Below, piece after piece: positions 51,483 through 60,697 of a DNA stretch of 64,000 nt; positions within the stretch are counted from its first letter, which is position 1; every line of letters begins with the position of its first letter. The position numbers and the translations under genes are program-made. The notes beneath the pieces were generated by a model. The model was not told the origin of the DNA and searched no databases. It was given only the letters and a program-made list of their open reading frames with translations. The DNA is taken from positions 3,906,001 to 3,970,000 of the forward strand of contig NZ_CP117880.1 of assembly GCF_028736175.1 (NCBI RefSeq), given 5' to 3'. The stretch comes from Sphingobacterium oryzagri (GTDB taxonomy: Bacteria > Bacteroidota > Bacteroidia > Sphingobacteriales > Sphingobacteriaceae).

Positions 51483-52580
51483 TTAATTTAATGTTTTTTG
51501 GAGGAAATCCTCCAGTTCTCTGCCGCGTAGATTTTTAGCAATAATCTGCCCTTCTGGGTTTAACAAATACGATGTTGGGATCGCCTTTATACGATAGTCA
51601 ATGATTAAATCAGAGCTCCAGGCCTGCAAATCAGACACCTGCGTCCATTCCAGTTTATCATCTGCGATCGCGCGCATCCAACTTCCGGGATTGTTATCCA
51701 ATGAAACACCAAGGACGGTAAATCCTTTATCCTTAAACCTGTGATACAGCTTCACGATATTCGGATTCTCCTGACGACAAGGTGCACACCAGGATGCCCA
51801 AAAATCGACCAGCACGTATTTCCCCTTAAAGTCCGACAGCTTAACCGCTTTGTTGCTCGGTGTGAACGATGCAATCTCTGGCGCAGCCTGACCGATGGAC
51901 AAGCGCTTTAGTTTTTTTGCTTCCTCTTTAAATGTCGACACATATCGGTTATCCGTAAATTGATTTTCAATTTCATCCGCATACGCAATAATTTCCGTTT
52001 CCGCTACTTCAGGGTCCAGCGTACTGATAGCATAAAAACCAGCCAGATTTTTGTGCGATTGGGCAAAATCTATCGCTTGCTGCGTATAAAGCGCCAACTT
52101 CGCTTTAAACTCGGTCAGGTAATCGAAGCGCAAACTCTCTATCTCTTCCGCAGATTTATTTAATGTCGCTTTGGCAAAAGCAGCTTGCAACGAATCCTGC
52201 ACAAACTCTTTACGTCTCTTACAAGGCGCAAATTCCTTTAGCGCAAGCGTGAGTTCAGAACCCTCTACGGTGTAAGCTTCCGGCTCATGCATATCAGCGA
52301 TAAACGTCAGCTCTTCACCGGGGTTGAGAATAATCGGGTATTTATTATTTCCCACGGCCAACGAAAGCAAGCGCGGCTGAGTAGCATCGCGCTCAAACTT
52401 AAACTTATTCCCATCGGAAAGATAGACCGAGTCCAGTTTGCGATCACCTTCGTAAAACGAAATCACCTTTACATTTCCCGGATTATCAATATGCCCGGAA
52501 ACGTGGATAACGTCCTTATTGGAGCATCCCGCAAGGCTAACTAACCCAAAAAACAACCCGATACCTACAATTCCCTTCAT
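51483..52580 (-). CDS. TlpA-family thiol-disulfide oxidoreductase lipoprotein
   Basis: 365 residues. The lipobox SLAGCS gives a lipid anchor near residue 19. Residues about 25-120 resemble DUF4369, the usual N-terminal domain of Bacteroidetes TlpA proteins. The C-terminal half (about 225-365) is a thioredoxin domain with WCAPC in LVDFWASWCAPCRQ and the cis-Pro in IPTSYLL. It probably reduces cysteines of exported proteins; the target is unknown. Confidence 0.88.
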   Translation of the reverse strand: MKGIVGIGLFFGLVSLAGCSNKDVIHVSGHIDNPGNVKVISFYEGDRKLDSVYLSDGNKFKFERDATQPRLLSLAVGNNKYPIILNPGEELTFIADMHEPEAYTVEGSELTLALKEFAPCKRRKEFVQDSLQAAFAKATLNKSAEEIESLRFDYLTEFKAKLALYTQQAIDFAQSHKNLAGFYAISTLDPEVAETEIIAYADEIENQFTDNRYVSTFKEEAKKLKRLSIGQAAPEIASFTPSNKAVKLSDFKGKYVLVDFWASWCAPCRQENPNIVKLYHRFKDKGFTVLGVSLDNNPGSWMRAIADDKLEWTQVSDLQAWSSDLIIDYRIKAIPTSYLLNPEGQIIAKNLRGRELEDFLQKTLN

Positions 52581-52590
52581 GATAAAAATA

Positions 52591-55203
52591 CTATTTTACA
52601 AAATCTTTTGCTCGTCCGATTGCTGTAGACAGACCAGCGCTTAACTTGCCCCCAGCGGTAGCAAAAAACGGCTGACCGCCACCACCGCCTTGAATATCTT
52701 TCGCTAAATCTTTGACGATAGCGCCGGCATTCCAGCCGCGTGCTTTCGCAAGCTCATCTGAAATCGCGACCGTCAGACTTGGCTTCCCGTCAAAATCGGC
52801 TCCGATAACTAAAAACAGATTTTCCACCTCACCTTTTAAGGCATAGGCTAAGGTTTTAACCGCATCAGCGCTAGGAAGACTAACTTCTACCGCCAGGAAA
52901 TTAACATCGCCTATTTTTTCCAATTTAGCTTCCAGTTCGCTTTTCATAGCGAGTGAACGCTCGCGAATGCTATTTTCGATTTCTTTCTTCAAATCCCCGT
53001 TCTCTTCGATCAGTTTGCTTAATGAGGCAACGAAGTCTTTCGGGTTGTTAAGCAAATCGCGCATCTTGGCCACAAGTTCAAACTGTTCGTGGATCACGAC
53101 ATAGGCCTGCGTACCGGTGATGGCTTCGATACGGCGAACGCCTGCGGCAACTGCCGATTCCGAAACAATCTTAAAAAATCCGATCTGGCCTGTAGACGAT
53201 ACGTGCGTACCCCCGCACAGCTCTTTCGAAAATTGATCATCAAACGTGATCACCCGCACATAATCACCATATTTCTCACCAAAAAGTGCCGTTACGCCCG
53301 CATCTAAGGCTTCCTGAAAGGGCACCATACGCTCTTCTTTTAATGGAATATTTGCGCGAATTTGCTGATTGACAATATCCTCCACCTGCTTAATCTCTTC
53401 CGCAGTAATCTTAGAGAAATGAGAAACATCAAAGCGCAATACGTCGGCATTAACCAACGATCCTTTTTGATTCACGTGATCGCCCAATACCTGCTTCAGG
53501 GCAGCGTGCAGTAAATGCGTTGCCGAGTGGTTGTTCTCGGTATCTACACGTTTCACTTTATCAACAATGGCTTTAAAGTCACCCGTCAACACGCTTGGTA
53601 GCGCATGCACGAAGTGAACAATCAGACCGTTCTCCTTTTTAGTATCCAGGATGTAGGTTTTCTCGTTATTGTCAGCAATCAAAACCCCAGCATCACCAAC
53701 CTGACCACCACCTTCGGCATAAAACGGCGTGACCGATAACACCAGTTGATACTGCTCTTTTCCTTTAGCCGTTACTTTCCGATATTTAATGATCTGCGTG
53801 GTTGCTTCCAGATAATCGTAACCTACAAAGTTGCTCTCCTCATCATCCTGCACCAATACCCAATCGCCGGTATCGATCGCCGTTGCTGCGCGAGAACGTT
53901 CTTTCTGCTGCTGTAAGGCCCGCTGAAATCCGTCCATATCAACGGTCATCCCTTTCTCCCGCGATAATAAATCTGTCAAATCAATCGGGAAACCGTAGGT
54001 ATCGAAAAGCTCAAATGCGAAATCGCCATCAACAGCATCGTGATCGGCAGCATAGTTTTCAAAGCGCTGTATACCGGTGGTTAATGTTCGTAAGAAAGAA
54101 ACCTCCTCTTCCAACACCACTTTTTCAACAAAACTTTGCTGTTGGAATAACTCATCAAAAACACCCGCAAATTGCTTCGCCAACAGCGGTACCAACTCGT
54201 GAATAAACGGCGTCTTGAAACCTAAAAAGGTATAAGCATAGCGCACCGCGCGACGCAAAATACGGCGAATAACGTAACCAGCTTTATTGTTGGAAGGCAA
54301 TTGTCCGTCGGCAATAGCAAAACTTACCGCACGAATATGATCTGATAAAACGCGCATCGCGATATCAGCCTTTTCATCCTGACCATAAGGAATTCCGGCG
54401 CGATCAGCAATAAATTGAATAGTTGGCTGGAAAACATCCGTATCATAATTGGAGGTTTTACCTTGTATAGCGCGCACCAAACGTTCAAAGCCCATTCCCG
54501 TGTCAATGTGTTTTGCCGGCAACGGCTCTAAAGCACCAGATTTCAAGCGATTGTATTGCATAAATACGAGATTCCAGATCTCGATGACCTGCGGGTGATC
54601 TGCGTTAACCAAACCTTGGCCAGGTTCCTGCTGTCGCTCTTCGGCCGTGCGCATGTCGTAATGGATTTCCGAGCAAGGGCCACAAGGACCTGTCTCTCCC
54701 ATTTCCCAAAAATTATCTTTCTTATTACCGAGCAAAATACGATCTTCCGCGATCCATGTTTTCCAAAAGTCAAATGCTTCGGTATCTCGATCTAGTCCTT
54801 CTTTTTCGTCGCCTTCGAATATCGTGACGTACAAACGATCTTTATCTAAACGGTACACTTCGGTCAATAGCTCCCATGCCCAGCTAATCGCTTCCTGCTT
54901 GAAATAGTCGCCAAAAGACCAGTTACCCAGCATCTCAAATAGCGTATGATGATACGTATCGATACCCACTTCTTCCAAATCATTATGTTTCCCAGACACG
55001 CGTAAACAGCGTTGTGTATCGGCCACCCGCGCAAATTTGGATTGGGCCTCACCGAGAAAAAACTCCTTAAACTGGTTCATCCCGGCGTTCGTAAACATCA
55101 GTGTCGGATCATTCTTGACGACTACAGGTGCCGAAGGCACAATTTGATGGGATTTACTTTGAAAAAAACTTAAAAAAGCTTCACGTATCTCTTTACTGGT
55201 CAT
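52591..55203 (-). CDS. alaS: Alanyl-tRNA synthetase
   Basis: 870 residues, full length. Class II catalytic core (TNAGMNQFK, HHTLFEMLGNWSFGDYFK), tRNA-recognition region, the editing domain with HSATHLLHAAL and the CGGTHV motif (KELCGGTHVSS), and the C-terminal glycine-rich DHHA1-type end (GGGGGQPFFATAGG). Lies 10 bp downstream of the TlpA gene's upstream neighbour arrangement and is transcribed from its own start. Standard housekeeping gene. Confidence 0.97.
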   Translation of the reverse strand: MTSKEIREAFLSFFQSKSHQIVPSAPVVVKNDPTLMFTNAGMNQFKEFFLGEAQSKFARVADTQRCLRVSGKHNDLEEVGIDTYHHTLFEMLGNWSFGDYFKQEAISWAWELLTEVYRLDKDRLYVTIFEGDEKEGLDRDTEAFDFWKTWIAEDRILLGNKKDNFWEMGETGPCGPCSEIHYDMRTAEERQQEPGQGLVNADHPQVIEIWNLVFMQYNRLKSGALEPLPAKHIDTGMGFERLVRAIQGKTSNYDTDVFQPTIQFIADRAGIPYGQDEKADIAMRVLSDHIRAVSFAIADGQLPSNNKAGYVIRRILRRAVRYAYTFLGFKTPFIHELVPLLAKQFAGVFDELFQQQSFVEKVVLEEEVSFLRTLTTGIQRFENYAADHDAVDGDFAFELFDTYGFPIDLTDLLSREKGMTVDMDGFQRALQQQKERSRAATAIDTGDWVLVQDDEESNFVGYDYLEATTQIIKYRKVTAKGKEQYQLVLSVTPFYAEGGGQVGDAGVLIADNNEKTYILDTKKENGLIVHFVHALPSVLTGDFKAIVDKVKRVDTENNHSATHLLHAALKQVLGDHVNQKGSLVNADVLRFDVSHFSKITAEEIKQVEDIVNQQIRANIPLKEERMVPFQEALDAGVTALFGEKYGDYVRVITFDDQFSKELCGGTHVSSTGQIGFFKIVSESAVAAGVRRIEAITGTQAYVVIHEQFELVAKMRDLLNNPKDFVASLSKLIEENGDLKKEIENSIRERSLAMKSELEAKLEKIGDVNFLAVEVSLPSADAVKTLAYALKGEVENLFLVIGADFDGKPSLTVAISDELAKARGWNAGAIVKDLAKDIQGGGGGQPFFATAGGKLSAGLSTAIGRAKDFVK

Positions 55204-55371
55204 GGATAACTTAACTATTTTTTGAATGTGCGAAGTTACTCAAAATTGCTTGCTCTCACAATCGACAATCGGCAGAACGCGCTGATGTGTCTAAATCTGA
55301 CAAAATGCTAACCGAAACAGAACCATTTTCCACTTATTTTAGTTACTTTTATACAGCAATCCATGTATTTT

Positions 55372-56223
55372 ATGAAGAAACTTTTAGTACCGACTGACTT
55401 TTCAGACAATGCTTTTTTAGCGGCGCAATACGCAGCAGAACTAGGCTTGAAACAAAAGTATAGCCTACATCTTATTCACTGTTACACGGCAATTTCTTCG
55501 GGATTTGCGGAGGAAGAACTGACGGAAGAAACAGAGCAATCGGACTTGCTAAAGGCAGACCTGACGATCGAGGAATGGGTAGACAAATTGAAGTCACAAT
55601 ATCCTGATTTATTGATTTCTTACCACAACCAACGTGGCTTACTGGGCGAGGTATTGCCTAAAGAAGCCGCACAGGAAGGTTATGCAGCCATTGTGATGGG
55701 CACCACGGGCACTACCGGCGAAAAAAATGTTTTTTGGGGCAGCAATACCGCGCTCATTATTGCAAAATCGCCTATTCCGGTCATTGCCGTGCCTAACAAG
55801 CCGTTGCAGTTTGGCATACAAAAGGCCGGCTTGCTCACCAACTACAATCAGGAAGAGCTGCTTACCTTGCACGAATTTGTGCATACGTTTAAAGAAACGA
55901 TCGATCTAAGCCTTATCCACGTTTATAAAGACGGCGAAGAAGCACCGTCGGTAAACAATCGCTTAGACTCCTGGCAGTTTAACATTCAGGAATTTTCGTC
56001 TGTGCGCCATATCGATAAATTGATCGCGCCAATCGTGAAAGACGATAAAGATTTGGATAGCATTCCCGAGGTGATCGCGCAGTTGATCGAAGAAAACGAT
56101 ATCGACATTATTTTAATTTCAAAAAGCAGAAAGACCTTCTTCGAGCGACTTTTTACGACTTCGGTTTCCAAGGCGATGGCGCTGGAACTGCAAAAGCCTG
56201 CATTTTTTGGAAAAACAATTTAA
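55372..56223 (+). CDS. UspA-family universal stress protein (tandem domains)
   Basis: 283 residues made of two Usp folds. The first ends in the ATP-binding motif MGTTGTTGEKNVFWGSNTA (G-2X-G-9X-GS type); the second (about 145-283) is divergent, with a weaker glycine motif. The start MKKLLVPTDFSDNA at 55372 is preferred over the ATG at 55363. A second Usp gene follows after 10 bp in the same orientation. Role in stress adaptation is family knowledge only. Confidence 0.85.
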   Translation: MKKLLVPTDFSDNAFLAAQYAAELGLKQKYSLHLIHCYTAISSGFAEEELTEETEQSDLLKADLTIEEWVDKLKSQYPDLLISYHNQRGLLGEVLPKEAAQEGYAAIVMGTTGTTGEKNVFWGSNTALIIAKSPIPVIAVPNKPLQFGIQKAGLLTNYNQEELLTLHEFVHTFKETIDLSLIHVYKDGEEAPSVNNRLDSWQFNIQEFSSVRHIDKLIAPIVKDDKDLDSIPEVIAQLIEENDIDIILISKSRKTFFERLFTTSVSKAMALELQKPAFFGKTI

Positions 56224-56233
56224 CGATCTCATC

Positions 56234-57100
56234 ATGAACAAGCTATTAATACCTGTAGATTTCTCGGAGTATTCACAAGGTGCAGTAGACTATGCCTGTC
56301 AGCTTATTTTAGCAAATGGCAACAAACAAACGTTAGATCTGATCCATGTTTTCACAAATCAGTCTAACCTTTATGTAAACAAACAACTGGCGCCGAATTT
56401 AGTAGACCCGCAAGTTGAAGTGGCTAAAATGGAGATGACGAAATTGAAGGAGGTTATACATATCAAATTTCCGAGCATCGTTTGCGAAGCTATCTATAAA
56501 TCAGGCAATCTATTCGAAGAGGTAAGCAAGGTTACGGCATCTTTTCATTATGACGCCGTGATTATGGGTACAAAGGGCACCTCTGGTTTGGAAGCCGTAT
56601 TTTTGGGCAGCAACACCTACGATGTTATGCTGAACACCAAAACTCCCGTATTGGGCATTCCTAAAGATGCTACGACATGCAAAAAAGAGCGCGTGGGGCT
56701 TCTATGTAATTTCAAAAAAGCAGAAATCGAAGCGCTTCAGCAAGCGATAAATCTCTTTGGAAAAGACTTCGAACTGATCCTTATTCATGTCAATAAAGAA
56801 GATCGCGATATAAAAATAATCGATGCACAATTTAAAGCGTGGATTGCTGAAATTATCGAAAGCACGGGCATAGAAAATATATCGTACACCGTTAAGTCGC
56901 AAGTGTTGTATAACCGGGTGCTCGAAAACATCAGCCATGCAATCAATAACGTCTTGATTGACGAACAGATCGACGTGATGTTGGTCACCAAAAGTAGAAA
57001 AAGCTTATTTCGTCAGTTCGTTGGTGAAAACATTGTTCGAAAGCTAGCCTATCAAATGCCCATACCGACTTTCTTTGCGCGCGTACACGCCGCTAAATAG
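56234..57100 (+). CDS. UspA-family universal stress protein (tandem domains)
   Basis: 288 residues, paralogue of the preceding gene with the same two-Usp layout. The first domain ends in MGTKGTSGLEAVFLGSNTY. ATG 56234 (MNKLLIPVDFSEYSQ) is chosen; the frame extends further upstream. Both genes end as a two-gene operon with a terminator. Confidence 0.85.
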   Translation: MNKLLIPVDFSEYSQGAVDYACQLILANGNKQTLDLIHVFTNQSNLYVNKQLAPNLVDPQVEVAKMEMTKLKEVIHIKFPSIVCEAIYKSGNLFEEVSKVTASFHYDAVIMGTKGTSGLEAVFLGSNTYDVMLNTKTPVLGIPKDATTCKKERVGLLCNFKKAEIEALQQAINLFGKDFELILIHVNKEDRDIKIIDAQFKAWIAEIIESTGIENISYTVKSQVLYNRVLENISHAINNVLIDEQIDVMLVTKSRKSLFRQFVGENIVRKLAYQMPIPTFFARVHAAK

Positions 57101-57119
57101 TCCGCATATCGAATCAAAC

Positions 57120-57159
57120 TAGTCCTTATCCCATCACCGTGATAAGGACTATTTTTTTT
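57120..57159 (+). terminator. Terminator after the Usp pair
   Basis: TAGTCCTTATC (57120-57130) and GATAAGGACTA (57141-57151) with a 10-base loop, followed by eight T. Confidence 0.88.
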
Positions 57160-57311
57160 CAGCCGCGCGGTGTCGAAAACCGTATACTACCTGTAGTTTG
57201 TTCTCCACAAATTTTTTCGTAAGCACCGATCTTTTCTTCACAGCATCTTTTTTGGCCAAACAATTGCTAACTATGATTTGTTCATTTAACAAACATTTAA
57301 CACGCTCTTAC

Positions 57312-58658
57312 ATGCAAAACTTCAACTTAAAAAAACAATTGGCTTATATAGCTTTGACTGGTTGTATGGCGGGCTTATCTTTTGCACAAGCGCAAAATAG
57401 CGCAACAATAGAAGGCACCACACCGCTCGGACCGGAGACACAATACCGCACGTGGTCTATCGGCGTAAACGCTGGTCTGCTAAATCAAGGCAACATCTTC
57501 GGCTTTAACCAGGATGGTTTCACATCACTTCAGCACAATGTGGGCTACAGCGCTTACATTAAAAAGCAACTTTCACCGTCTTTTGGTATTAAGGCACAAT
57601 ACTTAGGTGGTAAAGTTGGCGGCGTTAATCCAGATGCATTGGCGGGAACCGTATCCGAATTTGAAACGAATGTTCCATGGTCGGGTGCATTATCGGGTGA
57701 GTGGACGATGGCGAACACGAACTGGCGCTTTTTTAACAGTATTGTAAAGCCCTACGCAGCGATTGGTCTAGGTGCTTTAAATTTTGAGACGACAACCACC
57801 GTAGATGGTAATGCATCAACAGCAGCCGCACAGACGAAAATCTATGTACCTGTAGATTTTGGGTTTAAATTTGCCATAGCAAAAGGTGTCAACCTTGATT
57901 TGGGTTATCAATTAAATTGGGCTAATCAAGATTTTGATGGCAAACCTGCCGGTCAATACAAAAACGACCTGTTCTCTTACGCACATGCAGGTGTTGAGTT
58001 TGCGTTAGGCAACAGTTCAAAACCAGCGCTAAACAATTCCAATCCCGTTGCAACATTGGTTAACGACTACAATGCAAAATATGATGATCTAAAAGCCGAA
58101 CGAGACATTCTGATGGCGGCCAACGAAGCGCTAAAATCGCAAATGGATATGTTGAATCAGGAATTGCAAGATGATGATGGCGACGGCGTAGCCAACAAGT
58201 TTGATAAGTGTCCAAATACGCCTTCGGGAGTGAAAGTAGACGGATCGGGTTGTCCATTGCCAGAGATGAAAAACGAAACAAAGGTTATCGAAAAAATTGT
58301 GGTCACTGAAGAAGATAGAAAAGTAGTTGATGAGGCCATTAAGAATCTAGAATTTGACTTGAGCAAATCAACGATCCGCGCCAGCTCATTTCCTTCTTTA
58401 AATCGTGTAGCTTCGTTATTGATCGAGAAAAACTTCAGCCTGAAATTAGCTGGACACACCGATAATACGGGATCTATGCAGATTAACATGCGCTTGTCGA
58501 AGGAACGCGCAGAAGCTGTAAAAGCTTACCTCGTTTCAAAAGGAGCAAATGCTTCACGTATTGAAGCGACAGGATATGGTCCGAACCAGCCAATCGCGAC
58601 AAACGCGACGGCCGAAGGTAGACAGGCCAACCGCCGCGTAGAGTTTACGCTGTATTAA
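57312..58658 (+). CDS. OmpA-family outer-membrane protein with TSP3-type repeat
   Basis: 448 residues. A signal peptide (about 1-27, ending SFAQAQ), a beta-barrel N terminus (about 35-235), a Ca-binding thrombospondin-3-like repeat (DDDGDGVANKFDKCPNTPSG) and a C-terminal OmpA/MotB peptidoglycan-binding domain (LAGHTDNTGS, RLSKERAEAVKAYLVSKGA, GYGPNQPIA). Start ATG 57312 is chosen from the signal peptide; the frame is open from 57198. Anchors the outer membrane to peptidoglycan. Confidence 0.9.
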   Translation: MQNFNLKKQLAYIALTGCMAGLSFAQAQNSATIEGTTPLGPETQYRTWSIGVNAGLLNQGNIFGFNQDGFTSLQHNVGYSAYIKKQLSPSFGIKAQYLGGKVGGVNPDALAGTVSEFETNVPWSGALSGEWTMANTNWRFFNSIVKPYAAIGLGALNFETTTTVDGNASTAAAQTKIYVPVDFGFKFAIAKGVNLDLGYQLNWANQDFDGKPAGQYKNDLFSYAHAGVEFALGNSSKPALNNSNPVATLVNDYNAKYDDLKAERDILMAANEALKSQMDMLNQELQDDDGDGVANKFDKCPNTPSGVKVDGSGCPLPEMKNETKVIEKIVVTEEDRKVVDEAIKNLEFDLSKSTIRASSFPSLNRVASLLIEKNFSLKLAGHTDNTGSMQINMRLSKERAEAVKAYLVSKGANASRIEATGYGPNQPIATNATAEGRQANRRVEFTLY

Positions 58659-58665
58659 TCCGATA

Positions 58666-58712
58666 AATAAAAAAGAAGACTTCCGAGCTAGCTCGAAGTC
58701 TTCTTTTTTATT
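58666..58712. terminator. Bidirectional terminator between ompA and the acyl-CoA synthetase
   Basis: Perfect 18-bp arms (58666-58683 and 58695-58712; AATAAAAAAGAAGACTTC and complement) with an inner CGAGCTAGCTC, and A/T tracts on both outer sides. Confidence 0.88.
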
Positions 58713-58748
58713 ATTATGTAGTCTGTACCAAACAGCTAACGGAAAAGA

Positions 58749-60545
58749 CTAACTATACATCTCCGTATATTCCGCTTGATATCGCTTCATAATTTCCCTT
58801 CTTTTCATTTTCAAGGTAGGCGTTAATTCACCCCGTTCAATCGTAAATTCTTCCGGCAGGATAGCAATCTTCTTGATCTGCTCCCAATTTCCAAAATGTC
58901 GGTTGGCCAGCTTGACTTCCTGATTTACTCGTTTGTAAACGGCTGGTGCTTTCAAAAATTGTTCTTTAGCTAAGTTGACAAGCGCGGGCTCATGCTGTTT
59001 GGCCCAATCTTTTAAATTAGCATAGTTAGGCACAATAAAAGCACCTGCATACTTCATACTATCGCCTACTACCATCGCTTGCTCGATGAAATTGGATTCG
59101 ACAAGCTTGGTTTCTATCGGCTGCGGCACAATATATTTCCCGCCTGATATCTTAAACATCTCTTTCTTACGATCGATAATCTTCAGGAAATTACCATCTA
59201 CCCATTTGCCAATATCGCCCGTATACAGCCAACCATCTTTCAGCACTTCGCTAGTCGCTTCCGGATTTTTATAATAGCCCTGCATAATATTGGGGCCTTT
59301 AACCAAAATTTCACCGTCATCAGCCATCTTGATTTCCACATCCTTGACAGCATTGCCAACCGTTCCCACACGAATTCCTTTGTCGTAGAAATTTACTGTG
59401 AGCAAGGGTGAAGCTTCCGTTAAGCCATAACCTTCATAAATCGGAATGCGCGCAGCCAAAAGCACACGAATAATTCGCGATTGCAACGATGCACTTCCCG
59501 AAACTACCGTTACCAAATGACCACCCAACGCCTGGTGAAACTTATTAAGTACCAATCGCCTGGCAATCGCTAATTTTTGCCGGTAGAGGAAGCCATTGTT
59601 TGCTCCTGTCGGATCAAACTGCTCGGCAATACCAATAGCCCAATCAAAAAGTTTCTTCTTGATTCCTGACAATGTCGCACCCGTTTTCATGATGTTTTCA
59701 AACACTTTTTCCATGATTCGCGGAACAGCGGTCATAATATGCGGCTTCACCTCGCGAATATTGTCCGCGATACGCTCCAATCCTTCTGCGATATACACCG
59801 TTATGCCGATATAGAAATACGTGTAGATTACCATGCGCTCATACGCGTGGCAAGGTGGCAGAAAAGTCAAAGCGCGAGCATTAGCGGTCAAGGGTGTAGC
59901 TTCTCGCGCCGCAAAAACACTGCTTAACAGGTTACCATGTGTAAGCATCACACCTTTAGGTTTGCCCGTCGTTCCGGAGGTATAGATCAATGTAGCGAGA
60001 TCATCCCCGGAAACCGCATTGCGTAAATTATCCAGTGTTTCATCGGGACATTGCTGCCCCAACTCAGCTAGCGCCGTCCAGGGACGGGCTTCTGGAAATT
60101 CATTGATAGCGAAAATATATTTTAACGAATAAATAGAATCCTTCAGATCACAAATACGCTTGTACAGTCCTTTATCACTAACGATACAAAGCGCAATCTC
60201 GGCATCGTTAAAGATAAACTGGTAATCGGCATCCGTAATATTCGGATACATGGCTACCGTAACAGCGCCGATTTGCTGAATAGCGAAATCGATCACATGC
60301 CATTCGTATCGGCTTTCAGCCACTAAACCCACCTTATCTCCGATTTTCACACCCAGTTGCAGCAAGCCTTTGGAGATCGCGCGTGTTTGCTCGATAAAAG
60401 CGCTGGTGGTAACGTGCTGCCACAGCGCAGCCTGCTTATAAGCAAACATAGACAATTCCGGAAAAAGCGTTAATTGCCGATATGCTAAGTCAAATACACG
60501 ACGGGGTTGTTCCACGGGTATGTTATTATGTTTTATCATGATCAT
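58749..60545 (-). CDS. AMP-forming long-chain acyl-CoA synthetase
   Basis: About 598 residues. The AMP-binding motif is YTSGTTGKPKGVMLTH, then GYGLTEASPLLTV, and the Gly motif YTGDIGKWVDGNFLKIIDRKK near the C terminus. Activates fatty acids to acyl-CoA for beta-oxidation or lipid recycling. Starts at ATG 60545 or 60539; the reading frame further upstream begins at TTG 60572. Confidence 0.9.
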   Translation of the reverse strand: MIMIKHNNIPVEQPRRVFDLAYRQLTLFPELSMFAYKQAALWQHVTTSAFIEQTRAISKGLLQLGVKIGDKVGLVAESRYEWHVIDFAIQQIGAVTVAMYPNITDADYQFIFNDAEIALCIVSDKGLYKRICDLKDSIYSLKYIFAINEFPEARPWTALAELGQQCPDETLDNLRNAVSGDDLATLIYTSGTTGKPKGVMLTHGNLLSSVFAAREATPLTANARALTFLPPCHAYERMVIYTYFYIGITVYIAEGLERIADNIREVKPHIMTAVPRIMEKVFENIMKTGATLSGIKKKLFDWAIGIAEQFDPTGANNGFLYRQKLAIARRLVLNKFHQALGGHLVTVVSGSASLQSRIIRVLLAARIPIYEGYGLTEASPLLTVNFYDKGIRVGTVGNAVKDVEIKMADDGEILVKGPNIMQGYYKNPEATSEVLKDGWLYTGDIGKWVDGNFLKIIDRKKEMFKISGGKYIVPQPIETKLVESNFIEQAMVVGDSMKYAGAFIVPNYANLKDWAKQHEPALVNLAKEQFLKAPAVYKRVNQEVKLANRHFGNWEQIKKIAILPEEFTIERGELTPTLKMKRREIMKRYQAEYTEMYS

Positions 60546-60646
60546 GTATATACGATACCATTTTATATACAAAAGAAAACGTCATAAACTAACATTTGTT
60601 CAATGTTGCTTCGTAAGCTGGTATCGTGTAAGATGCCCTAAACAAT

Positions 60647-60681
60647 AAAAAGCCAGAAATTCCGTAGAAAATCTGGCTTTT
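60647..60681 (-). terminator. Terminator after the DEAD-box gene
   Basis: AAAAAGCCAGA (60647-60657) and TCTGGCTTTT (60672-60681) with a 14-base loop; the minus strand ends in TTTTT after the left arm. Confidence 0.78.
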
Positions 60682-60697
60682 CGTTAAAAAAGAATGC

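Noticed and set aside
52591..55203. T-box or amino-acid riboswitch before alaS
   Set aside because: The 150 bp upstream show no T-box motif or terminator hairpin; T-boxes are not typical of this phylum.
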